Of a stretch of DNA of 64,000 nucleotides, positions 8,973 through 19,000 are shown piece by piece. The first letter of the stretch is position 1. Each line of letters opens with the position of its first letter. Both the position numbers and the translations under genes were made by a program. The DNA comes from Nocardia shimofusensis NBRC 100134 (lineage in GTDB: Bacteria; Actinomycetota; Actinomycetes; Mycobacteriales; Mycobacteriaceae). The DNA is taken from assembly GCF_001613125.1 (NCBI RefSeq), contig NZ_BDBT01000007.1, positions 62,001 through 126,000 on the forward strand. Reading direction: 5' to 3'. Below the pieces are notes generated by a model that was not told the DNA's origin, made no database searches, and worked only from the letters and a program-made list of their open reading frames with translations.

Positions 8973-9374
8973 ATGACTCCGGGCGAAGGTGATGCCCCGG
9001 CGCCGCCGTCCGACGGTGGCTTACAGGTGGAGCGAACCACGCTCGCGTGGTATCGCACCGCCTGCTCGCTGATGATCTTCGAGTTGGTGGGAGTGCGCAT
9101 CACCGCCGAGTTACGCGAGACCGCTTCGACCGTCCTGCTCATGGTGCTCACCGTGCCCACACTGGTGCTGATCGTGACAGGTGTGCCCCGCTCGGCGACA
9201 TCCGGTCATCGCCTCGCGGTGGGCCGGAACGGGGTGACCTACGTGCGCTCCCCCGACGGCAGGCGATCACTGCTGCTGTCGCTGCTCGTCGCGACCCTCG
9301 GGGTCATGTGTCTTCTGGCGGTTCTGCTCGGTGGCCCGGGGAACCCGCTCGACGCGACCGTCATGGTCGACTGA
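8973..9374 (+). CDS. DUF202-family membrane protein, second copy
   Basis: 133 residues, shorter N-terminus than its neighbour, with the DUF202 core VERTTLAWYRTACSL followed by two or three membrane helices. It is encoded directly after the first DUF202 gene on the same strand, a common actinobacterial pairing. Function unknown. Confidence 0.75.
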   Translation: MTPGEGDAPAPPSDGGLQVERTTLAWYRTACSLMIFELVGVRITAELRETASTVLLMVLTVPTLVLIVTGVPRSATSGHRLAVGRNGVTYVRSPDGRRSLLLSLLVATLGVMCLLAVLLGGPGNPLDATVMVD

Positions 9375-9543
9375 GCGGCGTGGTCTCGCTCGGGCCCTGG
9401 CGGTACCGCGACACGGTGAGGCGCTGCTCGCGGTCGTTCCATTCCGGGATGGGCAGCGGGAACCAGGAGCTGCCATCCAGCCACACCTGGCCCAGCAACG
9501 GGACCGGCTGCCGCACACCTTGGCGTTCGCGGTGTTTCCGCAC
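9361..9543 (-). CDS. Possible small protein of unknown function
   Basis: A 60-codon reading frame on the opposite strand to its neighbours, starting with GTG; in-frame sequence is open up to 9597. The peptide (for example VPLLGQVWLDGSSWFPL and IPEWNDREQR) has balanced composition and GC-rich third positions, unlike most shadow frames here. It overlaps the 3' end of the DUF202 gene by 14 bases and otherwise fills the 346-base gap before the P450 gene. There is no clear Shine-Dalgarno sequence and I do not recognise the family. Confidence 0.35.
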   Translation of the reverse strand: MRKHRERQGVRQPVPLLGQVWLDGSSWFPLPIPEWNDREQRLTVSRYRQGPSETTPLSRP

Positions 9544-9720
9544 TTCGCGATGGATGTCGCGATGACAACCATGCTCGTCGCCGCGCTCTAGCGTCGCCTA
9601 CCGGGGGCAATCGGTATCGATCACAAGCCCGAGCAATTGGGGGCACCGGACTGCCGAACTCCCTGCCGCAGAAGCTGTTCGGCGATTGCGAGGCGCGGCG
9701 GCAACGGTGAGGATGGCGGG

Positions 9721-11043
9721 ATGTGTTCTGCCCAAGTCGCTTTGCGTGAACTGCCCCGCCTACGCACCCGTCACCTCGGCATGCTCGGCGGGCTGCTGCG
9801 GCCGGGCACACATTCCTCGCCGTTGCTCGAGCTCGGGGAACGGTTCGTCGTCTCGCCACCCGCCTTCCCGACCATGCTGGTCACCCACCAGCCCGACGAC
9901 GTGCGCGCGCTGTTCGCCGATCACGAGAACTTCTCCGTCGGGCAGGTGCTGAGCCGGTTCTCCAGTCACGACGTGATGTTCGGCGAACAGACGCTGATCT
10001 TCCTCGACGGCGAGGAACACCGCCGCGAGCGCAAACTCTTCTCACCGCCTTTTCAGCACAAGGCGCTGCAGTCCTACGAGGACCTCATGGTGGGGGTGGT
10101 CGAGCGCGCGATTCCGACCTGGCCGGTGGACGAGCCGTTCGCGTTCCTGCGCGCCGGGTACGGGATGGCGCTCGACATCCTGCTCGGCGTCGTCTTCGGC
10201 GACGTCGAGCACGAGCGGATGGCGCGGCTGCGCCGAGCCGTGCGTGCCTGGTTCGACGAGATCGAGAGCCGTGGATTCCTCACCGTCACTCTGCTGACCC
10301 CGTTCCTCGGCGGCTACACCCTGCCCTATCCCCCGCTGACCCGTCGCCGGGACCAGGTCGACGCCGTCATCGTGGAGGAGATCACCGCTCGCCGCGCGAC
10401 CCCGGGTGAGCACCGCGCCGATCTGTTGTCCCGATACGTGGGCACCGGCCTCGATCAGCACGACGACGCCGCGCTGGCCCGCAACATGCGCGGCGTGCTG
10501 CTCGGCGCCTACGAGACCACCGCCATCACCCTCGGCTGGGTGGCGACCATGCTGGCCGCGCACCCCGAGGCCATGGCCGAGGTGGACGCCGCGGCCGACG
10601 CGGGCGATCGTGACCGGCTGGACGCCTACCTCGACGCGGTGGTCGCCGAGACGATGCGCCTGCGGCCCGTCTCGCCGTTCACCGGGCGCCGCGCCTTGCG
10701 CGACACCGTCGTCAACGGCATCGCCGTTCCGAAGGGCGCGATCGTCATCGTGCCGATCCTGCTCATCCACGAAGCACCGTGGTACTACGCCGACCCGCTC
10801 ACCTTCCGGCCGGAACGCTTCCTCGGCGAACGCCCCGGCGGCTACACCTGGCTGACCTTCGGCGCGGGGGCGCACCGGTGTCTGGGGGCCCAGTTCGCGC
10901 TCGCCGAAGCCAGGATCCTGTTCCGCACCCTGTTCGAGCAGCGGCGCATCGAGACCGTCCCCGGTCCGATCGAGCCACCGCGGCGCTACCACACCGGCCT
11001 CAGCCCCGCCTACGACGCGCGAATCACGATGCGCGAGCGCTGA
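9721..11043 (+). CDS. Cytochrome P450 monooxygenase
   Basis: 440-residue soluble bacterial P450. The I-helix oxygen-activation region is GAYETTAITLGW, the K-helix ExxR is ETMRLRP, and the heme-ligand loop is FGAGAHRCLGAQ with the proximal cysteine. The substrate is unknown. The ATG at 9721 follows GGTGAGGATGG, and the alignment-like core starts soon after; an upstream in-frame ATG at 9637 would add an untypical arginine-rich leader. No ferredoxin or reductase gene is adjacent, so electron partners must come from elsewhere. Confidence 0.9.
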   Translation: MCSAQVALRELPRLRTRHLGMLGGLLRPGTHSSPLLELGERFVVSPPAFPTMLVTHQPDDVRALFADHENFSVGQVLSRFSSHDVMFGEQTLIFLDGEEHRRERKLFSPPFQHKALQSYEDLMVGVVERAIPTWPVDEPFAFLRAGYGMALDILLGVVFGDVEHERMARLRRAVRAWFDEIESRGFLTVTLLTPFLGGYTLPYPPLTRRRDQVDAVIVEEITARRATPGEHRADLLSRYVGTGLDQHDDAALARNMRGVLLGAYETTAITLGWVATMLAAHPEAMAEVDAAADAGDRDRLDAYLDAVVAETMRLRPVSPFTGRRALRDTVVNGIAVPKGAIVIVPILLIHEAPWYYADPLTFRPERFLGERPGGYTWLTFGAGAHRCLGAQFALAEARILFRTLFEQRRIETVPGPIEPPRRYHTGLSPAYDARITMRER

Positions 11044-11143
11044 CATCGCCTGTCCTCATCCGAGCAAGCAGCGGCGCCTGTTTCGACACCCACGCGCCGG
11101 GTATCTGCGCTAACGATCGGCACCCCACGGATGAGAAGGCACC

Positions 11144-11959
11144 ATGGCTTACAGCAACACCTCGACATCGTCCACGGCGGGCCGGATCGCGCAGCATCCC
11201 ACGTTCGAGCGATTCGCCCGGGCCGGCTTCGTGATGTCCGGCATCGTCCACCTGATCATCGCCTACATCGCCTTGCGCGTCGCCTTCGGCGGCGGCGGTA
11301 CCGCCGATCAATCCGGCGCCATGGCGCAGATCGCCGCGGCGCCCTTCGGCAAGGTCGTGCTGTGGGTCGCGGTGGTGGCCTTCGTGCTCATGGCGCTGTG
11401 GCAGCTGGCCGAGGCGATATTCGGCAGCGCATCCAAGCCCGACGAGACGGACAAGAAGAAAGAGGCGTTCCGGCGGGTCAAGGCGCTGGCAGTGGCCGTG
11501 GTCTACGCCGCGCTGGCGCTCATGGCGTTCACCTTCGCCCGTGGCGGCGGCAAGTCCAGCAGCGGTGACAGCCAGAGTCTGACCGCCCGGCTCATGCAGA
11601 ACACCGCGGGCACTGCCGTGCTCGTGGTCGGCGGACTGGTGATCATCGCGGTCGGCGGCTACTACGTGCACAAGGGTGTCACCGGCCGATTCATGGAGGA
11701 CCTGGACACGAACACCACCAACATCCGCCGCCTGGGCACCGCGGGTCATATCGCGAAGGGGGCGGCCATCGGCGCGATCGGCGTGCTGGTGATTCTCGCG
11801 GTCACCAGCTCTGCGCCCGACAAGGCCGCTGGGCTCGACGGCGCACTCAAGACCCTCGGCGCCCAGCCCTATGGGGTCGTCCTGCTGGTGATCGCCGCGC
11901 TCGGCATCGCCGCCTTCGGCCTGTTCAGCTTCGTCCAGGCCAAGCACGCCAAAATGTAG
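11144..11959 (+). CDS. DUF1206 membrane protein
   Basis: 271 residues with six membrane helices arranged as three repeats of a two-helix DUF1206 unit; each repeat begins with a short amphipathic stretch (ARAGFVMSGIVHLII in the first, GTAGHIAKGAAIGAIG in the third). The family is largely actinobacterial and uncharacterised. GAGAAGG upstream supports the ATG at 11144. It stands alone, about 100 bases after the P450 gene. Confidence 0.85.
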   Translation: MAYSNTSTSSTAGRIAQHPTFERFARAGFVMSGIVHLIIAYIALRVAFGGGGTADQSGAMAQIAAAPFGKVVLWVAVVAFVLMALWQLAEAIFGSASKPDETDKKKEAFRRVKALAVAVVYAALALMAFTFARGGGKSSSGDSQSLTARLMQNTAGTAVLVVGGLVIIAVGGYYVHKGVTGRFMEDLDTNTTNIRRLGTAGHIAKGAAIGAIGVLVILAVTSSAPDKAAGLDGALKTLGAQPYGVVLLVIAALGIAAFGLFSFVQAKHAKM

Positions 11960-12092
11960 GCAGCGCGCTCCGATTCGGCGATCTGTGTCCGGGGTCGCGC
12001 GCGTGTGGGCGGCCGGATACTCACTCGACGACCCGGTGATCCAACTGCTCACCGCCGCTTTCGTGCCCGCGTTGTCGCCCTCGGCGGTGCGG

Positions 12093-12425
12093 TCAGCGCA
12101 GAGCGGTGATGAGTTCGCCCACGGTATGCGCGGATTCGAGAGGGTGACGCAGGCGGCCGTGGGCGTGGACGGTGTAGGTGTTGCGGCGGCCGTTCTTGAC
12201 GCGGGTGAGGTAGCCGTCGTCGATGAGGTCGGCGATGATGGCCTGCACGGCGCGTTCGGTGATGCCGACGGCCTGGGCGAGTTCACGCATGGTCAGCTCG
12301 CCGTCGCGCGAGAGGCACAGCAGCACGTGGGCGTGGTTGGTGAGGAAAGTCCAGGTCCGTGCCGGTGCCGGCTGCGCGTCCCCGGTGGAGCGGTCGGCGG
12401 GGGTGGCCGTGGCGTCGGAGGGCAT
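12093..12425 (-). CDS. Small winged-helix transcriptional regulator
   Basis: 110 residues with a MarR-like winged helix covering nearly the whole protein: HAHVLLCLSRDGELTMREL (helices 1-2), GITERAVQAIIADL (recognition helix) and a wing with GRRNTYTV. It probably binds DNA as a dimer. It starts 20 bases after the terC stop on the same strand and is likely co-transcribed with terC. I used the ATG at 12425; another in-frame ATG upstream would overlap terC. Confidence 0.75.
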   Translation of the reverse strand: MPSDATATPADRSTGDAQPAPARTWTFLTNHAHVLLCLSRDGELTMRELAQAVGITERAVQAIIADLIDDGYLTRVKNGRRNTYTVHAHGRLRHPLESAHTVGELITALR

Positions 12426-12445
12426 ACTCGCACGATAGACCATCG

Positions 12446-13414
12446 TCATTTCCGGTATCCACCTTCGGATGTCGTCGCGAAGTGTGTGTCGGAACCCTCG
12501 GCCGGGAGTACGCGGGTCCGCGTCAGGCTGGCGGCGACGGCGACGGCGAGGATGACGACGACCACGGCCAGGGAGGCGGTGGTGGGGATCTTGTAGATCT
12601 CGAGCAGCAGCATCTTGACACCGACCCACACCAGCACGATCGCCAAACCCAGCTTCAGATAGATGAAGCGGTGCATCAGGTCGGCGAGCATGAAGTACAT
12701 CGCGCGCAGGCCCAGGATGGCGAAAGCGTTGGAGGTGAACACCAGGAACGGTTCGCTGGTGACGGCGAAGATGGCGGGGATGGAGTCCACCGCGAAGACG
12801 ATGTCGGTGGTCTCGACCAGCACCAGCACCGCCAGCAACGGCGTGGCCAGCCTGCGACCGTGCTCTCGGACCCAGAACTTCTGACCGCGCAAGCCGTCGG
12901 TCATCGGCACCAGGCGCCGGAACCCGCGTAGCACCAGGGATTTCGCCGGGTCGATGGTGTCGTCGCTGTGGCGGGCCATCTTGATGCCGGTGGCCACCAG
13001 GAACGCGCCGAAGACATAGAGGATCCAGGCGAAACTCGCGATCAGGATCGATCCGGCGGCGATGAACGCCCCGCGGAAGACCAGCGCGCCCAGCACGCCG
13101 TAGAACAGCACCCGGTGCTGGTATTCGCGCGGCACGGCGAAGTAGCCGAAGATGACCGCGAAGACGAACACGTTGTCCACCGCCAGGGATTTCTCGATCA
13201 CGTACCCGGCGTAGTACTGGGCGGCGAATTCCCCACCCCACCGCCACCAGATCAGCCCGCCGAAGCCGACCGCCAGGGCGACCCATAGCGCCGACCAGAC
13301 CGCGGCCTCGCGCACGCCGACCACATGGGCTTTGCGGTGGGCGAACAAGTCCACCGCCAGCATCGCCATGATGACCCCCAGTACCGCGGGCCACATCCAC
13401 AACGGAACCGACAC
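12446..13414 (-). CDS. terC: TerC-family integral membrane protein
   Basis: 322 residues, about nine membrane helices. Family acidic motifs lie in membrane segments: EKSLAVDNVFVF and ETTDIVFAVDSIPAIFAVT. TerC/Alx proteins are linked to metal (manganese/calcium) efflux and to tellurite resistance; the exact role here is not known. The GTG start has AGGA eight bases upstream. A good promoter lies about 105-135 bases upstream, leaving a leader of about 95 bases. A small regulator gene follows in the same operon. No other ter genes are nearby. Confidence 0.9.
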   Translation of the reverse strand: MSVPLWMWPAVLGVIMAMLAVDLFAHRKAHVVGVREAAVWSALWVALAVGFGGLIWWRWGGEFAAQYYAGYVIEKSLAVDNVFVFAVIFGYFAVPREYQHRVLFYGVLGALVFRGAFIAAGSILIASFAWILYVFGAFLVATGIKMARHSDDTIDPAKSLVLRGFRRLVPMTDGLRGQKFWVREHGRRLATPLLAVLVLVETTDIVFAVDSIPAIFAVTSEPFLVFTSNAFAILGLRAMYFMLADLMHRFIYLKLGLAIVLVWVGVKMLLLEIYKIPTTASLAVVVVILAVAVAASLTRTRVLPAEGSDTHFATTSEGGYRK

Positions 13415-13519
13415 GATCGGGGTCCTTTCGCTCCGGGAGCGGTTCGGCGGCGCGAAAAAGTGAACGAATTCGGCTCACGCGCCGACATACCCATCAAAGG
13501 GAATCTTGCTTCGCGATCT

Positions 13520-13549
13520 ATAATTCACGAACTACACTTCCGTTGTCAA
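13520..13549 (-). promoter_or_regulatory. Likely terC promoter
   Basis: Reading on the - strand, TTGACA (13549-13544) and AATTAT (13525-13520) are separated by 18 bases in an AT-rich island. Transcription would begin near 13512, giving a leader of about 95 bases. The leader can fold around a CGAATTCG core flanked by GTGA/TCAC and then by TCGGCGCG / CGCGCCG arms. Confidence 0.5.
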
Positions 13550-13689
13550 GGTTCGCGAAGTCGGCTTCCCTATCGAAGGCGCACGGACGGTACAGGTCGT
13601 CGGCGATCGTTGCTCACCGTCGAGGAGATATGGGTGCTGCTGGGCCCTGGCCGCGCCGCGCTGCCGACGACGGCGACGACCGGGGTTCC

Positions 13690-16098
13690 CTAGCTGGTCG
13701 GCGTGCTGGATCCTTGCCCCACCTTGATGCCGACAAGGCAGGTGTCGTCATCGGTGTTGGCATCGCTCTGGTCGAGCAGATGGTCCACGAGATCGTCCAG
13801 ATTCCCCTGGAACCGGGCCGACTGGTCGAGCATCCGGTCCACGCATTCGTCGATGTCGAGGTCGCGGCGTTCGACGAGTCCGTCGGTGTACAGCAGCAGG
13901 ACGTCGTCCGCCTCGAGTTGGAGTTCGGCTTCCTGATAACTCGTCTCGGCCACGGCGCCCAGGAGGATTCCCGGGATCTCGGGCAGGGCGGCGGCCTCGC
14001 CGTCGCGAATCAGCACCGGCGGCAGGTGGCCGGCTCGCGCCCAGCGCAGGACGCGAGTCTGCGGGTCGTAGAGGCCGCAGACGGCGGTGGCGTAGATGTC
14101 GTCGGTGAGGTAGTGGGTGACGTGGTTGAGCCAGGTCAGCATCTGCCCGGGGCCTGCGCCGGTGGTGGCCAGGCCGCGAAGGGCGTTGCGCAACACGACC
14201 ATTCCGGTGGCGGCTTTGATGCCGTGACCGGTGATGTCGCCGACGGAGACCAAGATCTGCTTGGAGGGCAGCACGATCGCGTCGTACCAGTCGCCGCCGA
14301 CGAGTGCGTCCTGCTCGGTGGGCTGGTAGCGGACCGCGATCTGGAGTCCGAACGCCTCGATCGAGGGCTGCGCGGCGGGCATGATCGCCTGCTGCAGCTG
14401 ACGCGCGAGCCTGCTGTGCTCGGCGGCCTGCTCCTCGGTGTGCACCAGACGGTCCTGGGTGGCCGAGAGCGCGACCTCGGTCCAATGCTGTGCGGAGATG
14501 TCCTGGTAGGCGCCGCGCAGCGCCATCAGGTGACCGGCGGTGTCGACGACCGGTTCGGCGATGATGCGGATGTGGCGGGTGTCGCCGTTCGGCCGGATGA
14601 TGCGGAACGCCGCCGAGGCCGAACGGCGGTAACGCAACAGTGTCCGCAGAAGTCGCTGGACCGCGTCGGTGTCGTCGTCGTGGACGTGGGCGGGCAGTTG
14701 TGCCAGCGGGATCGGGTCGTCGGACGGGGTGAGTCCGTACAGGGCGTAGAGCTGGCTGCTCCAGGTGATCTCGCCGGTGGCGGCATTCTCCTCGAACCCG
14801 CCGACGCGGCCGAGCCGCTGAGCGTGCTGCAGCAGCGCCGCGAGCCGGGCGGTCTCGTCCTCCACCCGCCACACCACGAGCAGGGTGTCGCCGTGGCGGC
14901 TGATGCTCAGAGCGGCCGAGACGGTCAACGGCACCTGGTCGACCAGCTCGGTCAGCACCATCCGGTCGGCGCGGTAGGTCTCACCGGTGGCGAAGACGTG
15001 CTCGATGCGTTCGAACAGTTGCCCCTCGGCGGCGGCCATCGGGTAGGCCTCGAGCAGCAGTGCGCCGTTGACCATGCCCTGCGGGCGGCCGGCGGGATCG
15101 ACGAAGCTCCGGTTGACATGGTGGATGCGGAAATCGGCGAGTTCGCCGTCGCCGCCGAAGTGGGGCAGCAACACCAGCGCGGAGTCGAACAAGCCGTCGG
15201 ACAGCCGGACGAGGTCGGCGAGGTGGGACCGGTCCGGTAGTACCACCGTCGGCAGGTCGGCTTCGAGCGTGTGCGCGCACAGCTCGGCCAGCGCCTCGAG
15301 CTGCTTGCGCACCTGGGGCGGTTGCGGCGAAAGCGGCTGCGGCCAGCACACTTCCAGCACGCCGATCAGCCTGCCGCCCGCGCTGGCGGGGATCGCCGCC
15401 CGGCCACCGTCGCGGTCACCGATCGAGGGCAGTCCCGACCGGCCCAGATGCTCGATCCACTGCGTCTGACGCGCGTCCAGCGCCTGACGCGCCGGGGTGA
15501 GGACGCCGGGAGGCACATACCGCCACCGCTCCGCCTCGTGCAGGTCGATGCCGGCGAATCCGGCCAGCGTCAACGAGGCGTCGCTACCCACCGACCAGAT
15601 CGCGAGCGCGGTCGCGCCCAGTGGAGCGAGAGCGTTCTCTAGCACCGATTGCGCGACCCGCTGCGGATCACCGGTCGCCAGCAGCCCGCTCTCGGCGGTG
15701 CGCAGCCGCACGGCGGCCGAGGATTCCTCCGGTGTGGCGGTGCGCATGAGGAATTCTTCGACGGTGGCGCTGACCTTGTCCTGCGCGGCCTGGTTGACCA
15801 GATCGGCGGCCAGTTCCAGCGCGGTGACCCCGGCGCGCTCGGCCAGCGCGTCCAGCTGACGCGCCGCCTCGGTGGGTCCGCAGCGCAACCGCTCGACCAG
15901 CACGCCCTTGGCCATCTCGATCAATGCCCGGCCGTCCGCGGCCGCCTGGGCCTGGGCGATCTCGGCACGCAACCGCTCCACCGTGGCGGCCAACCGGGTG
16001 ACGGCAGGCTGGGTGAGAGCAGGCTGGTCGGCCTGATGGGCACCCGCAGCGACCGCCGGCGCCGGGCCGGGGGTGCCGGGTGACTCGAGTCCTGTCAT
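13690..16098 (-). CDS. ANTAR-GAF-PAS-SpoIIE protein phosphatase
   Basis: About 802 residues. An N-terminal ANTAR-like RNA-binding domain (IEMAKGVLVERLRCGPTEAA) is followed by GAF and PAS-like sensor domains and a C-terminal PP2C/SpoIIE serine phosphatase (~570-795) with metal-binding acidic motifs GGDWYDAI, VGDITGHG and DDTCLVG. Such proteins usually dephosphorylate anti-anti-sigma factors. Its ATG overlaps the TGA of the upstream hybrid kinase by one base (TGATG), so the two are coupled and likely part of one signalling pathway. Having both ANTAR and SpoIIE in one chain lets one sensor act on RNA antitermination and on partner switching; that is inference. Confidence 0.85.
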   Translation of the reverse strand: MTGLESPGTPGPAPAVAAGAHQADQPALTQPAVTRLAATVERLRAEIAQAQAAADGRALIEMAKGVLVERLRCGPTEAARQLDALAERAGVTALELAADLVNQAAQDKVSATVEEFLMRTATPEESSAAVRLRTAESGLLATGDPQRVAQSVLENALAPLGATALAIWSVGSDASLTLAGFAGIDLHEAERWRYVPPGVLTPARQALDARQTQWIEHLGRSGLPSIGDRDGGRAAIPASAGGRLIGVLEVCWPQPLSPQPPQVRKQLEALAELCAHTLEADLPTVVLPDRSHLADLVRLSDGLFDSALVLLPHFGGDGELADFRIHHVNRSFVDPAGRPQGMVNGALLLEAYPMAAAEGQLFERIEHVFATGETYRADRMVLTELVDQVPLTVSAALSISRHGDTLLVVWRVEDETARLAALLQHAQRLGRVGGFEENAATGEITWSSQLYALYGLTPSDDPIPLAQLPAHVHDDDTDAVQRLLRTLLRYRRSASAAFRIIRPNGDTRHIRIIAEPVVDTAGHLMALRGAYQDISAQHWTEVALSATQDRLVHTEEQAAEHSRLARQLQQAIMPAAQPSIEAFGLQIAVRYQPTEQDALVGGDWYDAIVLPSKQILVSVGDITGHGIKAATGMVVLRNALRGLATTGAGPGQMLTWLNHVTHYLTDDIYATAVCGLYDPQTRVLRWARAGHLPPVLIRDGEAAALPEIPGILLGAVAETSYQEAELQLEADDVLLLYTDGLVERRDLDIDECVDRMLDQSARFQGNLDDLVDHLLDQSDANTDDDTCLVGIKVGQGSSTPTS

Positions 16099-19000
16099 CA
16101 CGCCCCCAGCCAGTGCTGGATGCAGGCGATCAGCGCGTCGGCGTCCACCGGTTTGGTGACGTAGTCGTTCGCGCCGGAGGCGATGCTCTTCTCCCGATCG
16201 CCGAGCATGGCCTTGGCGGTCACGGCGATGATCGGCAGGTCCACGTACTCGGGCATCTCGCGGATCTTCGCGGTCGCGGTGTAGCCGTCCATCTCCGGCA
16301 TCATCACGTCCATCAGCACCAGGTCCGTCTCGGGGTGGGCGAGCAGGGTGTCGATGCCCTCGCGCCCGTTCTCGGCGTGCAGCACGGTGATGCCCTGCAG
16401 CTCCAGAATGCTGCTGAGCGCGAACAGGTTACGGGCGTCGTCGTCGACGATCAGCACCGTGCGTCCCGCGAGTCTGCCGTCCGGGTGCACCGGCGCCGTG
16501 GCGGGCGCCTCCTCCCCGCGGACAAGGGGCAGTACGTCGCCGGGCGCCTCCGCGGCGACGTGCAGGGCGATGCGTTCGCGCAGTTCGTCCAGGCTCGACA
16601 GCAACTCCAGTGGCTGACGCGAGGTGCGCTCCTGCAGCAGGCGCTCCTGCTCGGCACCGAGCCTGCGATTGTTGTGCGCGAGCACCGGCACGGTGCTCGA
16701 CGCCGCGTCCCCGTCCATCGTCTCGAGCAGCCGCAGCGCGGCGTCGTCGGGCATGTCCAGCTCGAGCACCACGCAGTGGAACACCTCGGTCGCCATCGCC
16801 GCGGCGGCCTCTTCCACGCCGACCGCGGTGACGATCTGCACCGGGCCGCGCGGGTCGTGGCTGTCCGCCAGGTCGCCCACCGCGCTCTGCGCGACCAGGG
16901 ACAGCAGTCCCTGCGGGCGCTCCTCCACGACCAGCAGCCTGCGCAGCTGTTGGGGCGCGGCCGGAGCGGGCGTGCGTTCGACGGTGACGGCGGCCTGTCC
17001 TGAGTCCGTACGCTCCTGCGGAGGCGCGTCCTGGAAGTCCGGCCGGGCCACCGGCAGGTACAGCGTGAAGGTGCTGCCCTTGCCGGGCGAGCTCTGGGCG
17101 GTGATGGCGCCGCCGAGCAGATAGGCGATCTCCCGGCTGATCGACAGGCCCAGGCCGGTTCCCCCGTACTTGCGACTGGTGGTGCCGTCGGCCTGCTGGA
17201 ACGCGCCGAAGATCGATTCGAGCTGATGTTCGGCGATACCGATGCCGGTGTCGATCACCCGGAAAGCGACGACCGGGCCGTGCCTGCGGGCGGCGGCGGG
17301 CAGTTCGTCGGCCGTCGCCGGTTCGATGCGCAGCTCCACCGACCCGGCCTCGGTGAACTTCACCGCGTTGGACAACAGGTTGCCCAGCACCTGCCGCAAC
17401 CGGGAGTCGTCGGTGAGCAGGTCCAGCGGCAGACCGGCGGAGGTGACGACCCGGAACCCGAGGTTCTTCTGCGTGGTCATCGGCCGGAAGGTGGCCTCCA
17501 CGTAGTCCAGCAGCTTGCGCAGCGGCACCGACTCGGGGCTGATGTCCATCTTGCCCGCCTCGACCTTGGACAGGTCGAGGATGTCGTTGATCAGCTGCAG
17601 CAGGTCCGAACCCGCCGAATGGATGATTCCCGCGTACTCGACCTGCTTGGGGGTCAGGTTGCGGGTCGGGTTCTGCGCCAGCAACTGCGCGAGGATCAAC
17701 AGGCTGTTCAACGGGGTGCGCAGCTCGTGGCTCATGTTGGCCAGGAACTCCGACTTGTATTTCGAGGCCAGCGCCAGCTCCTGGGCGCGGGTCTCGAGTT
17801 CCTGGCGGGCGTGCTCGATCTCGAGGTTCTTGGCTTCGATGTCGCGGTTCTGCGTGGCCAGCAGCGCCGCCTTCTCCTCCAGTTCGGCGTTGGAGCGCTG
17901 CAGCTCGTCCTGCTGCACCTGCAGTTCCTCCGAGCGGGCCTGCAATTCGGAGGTCAGGCGCTGCGACTCCACCAGCAGTTCGTCGGTGCGGGCGTTGGCG
18001 ATGATGGTGTTGACGTTGACACCCACGGTCTCCATCAGCTGGTCGAGGAAGTCGCGGTGGATGCGGGTGAAGCGGTGCAGGGAGGCCAGCTCGATCACCC
18101 CGAGTACCTGGTCTTCCACCACGATCGGCAGCAGGAGCAGGTTGACCGGCGCGGTGCGGCCCAGACCGGAGGAGATGGCGAGGTAGTCGCCGGGGACGTC
18201 GTCCACGCCGATGGTGCGGCGGCTGCGCGCGGCCTGCCCGACCAGCGACTGGCCGTAGGCGAACCGGACCTCCTGGCCCGGTTCCCGCGGGCTGCCGTAG
18301 GAGCTGATCAGGATCAGCTCGGGTTGTTCGGTGGTCTCGTCGGACAGGTAGAACGCACCGAACTGCGCGGAGACCAGTGGCGCGAGTTCGTCCATGATCA
18401 GCTCGGCCACCACGTGCAGATCCCGCTGCCCCTGCATGAGACCGGAGATGCGGGCCAGGTTCGTCTTCAGCCAGTCCTGGTCCTGATTGGCCATGGTGGT
18501 CTCGCGCAGCGACTCCACCATCGAGTTGATGTTGTCCTTGAGTTCGGCGACCTCGCCGGAGGCCTCCACGGTGATCGACCGGGTCAGGTCGCCCTCGGCG
18601 ACGGCGCTGGTGACCTCGGCGATCGCACGGACCTGACGGGTCAGGTTGCCCGCGAGCTCGTTGACGTTCTCGGTCAGCCGCTTCCACGTGCCCGAGACGC
18701 CCTCGACCTCGGCCTGGCCGCCCAGCCTGCCTTCCGAACCCACCTCCCTGGCCACGCGGGTGACCTCGGCGGCGAACGCGGACAGCTGATCGACCATCGT
18801 GTTGATCGTGGTCTTCAGCGCCAGGATCTCCCCGCGCGCGTCGACGTCGATCTTGCGGGTCAGATCGCCCTGAGCGACCGCGGTGGTGACCTGGGCGATG
18901 TTGCGCACCTGATTGGTCAGGTTGTTGGCCATGGAATTGACGTTGTCGGTGAGGTCTTTCCACGTGCCCGCGACGTTCGGCACGCGCGCCTGACCGCCGA

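Noticed and set aside
13415-13560. yybP-ykoY manganese riboswitch before terC
   Set aside because: The conserved core sequences of that class are not visible in the leader, only generic hairpins.
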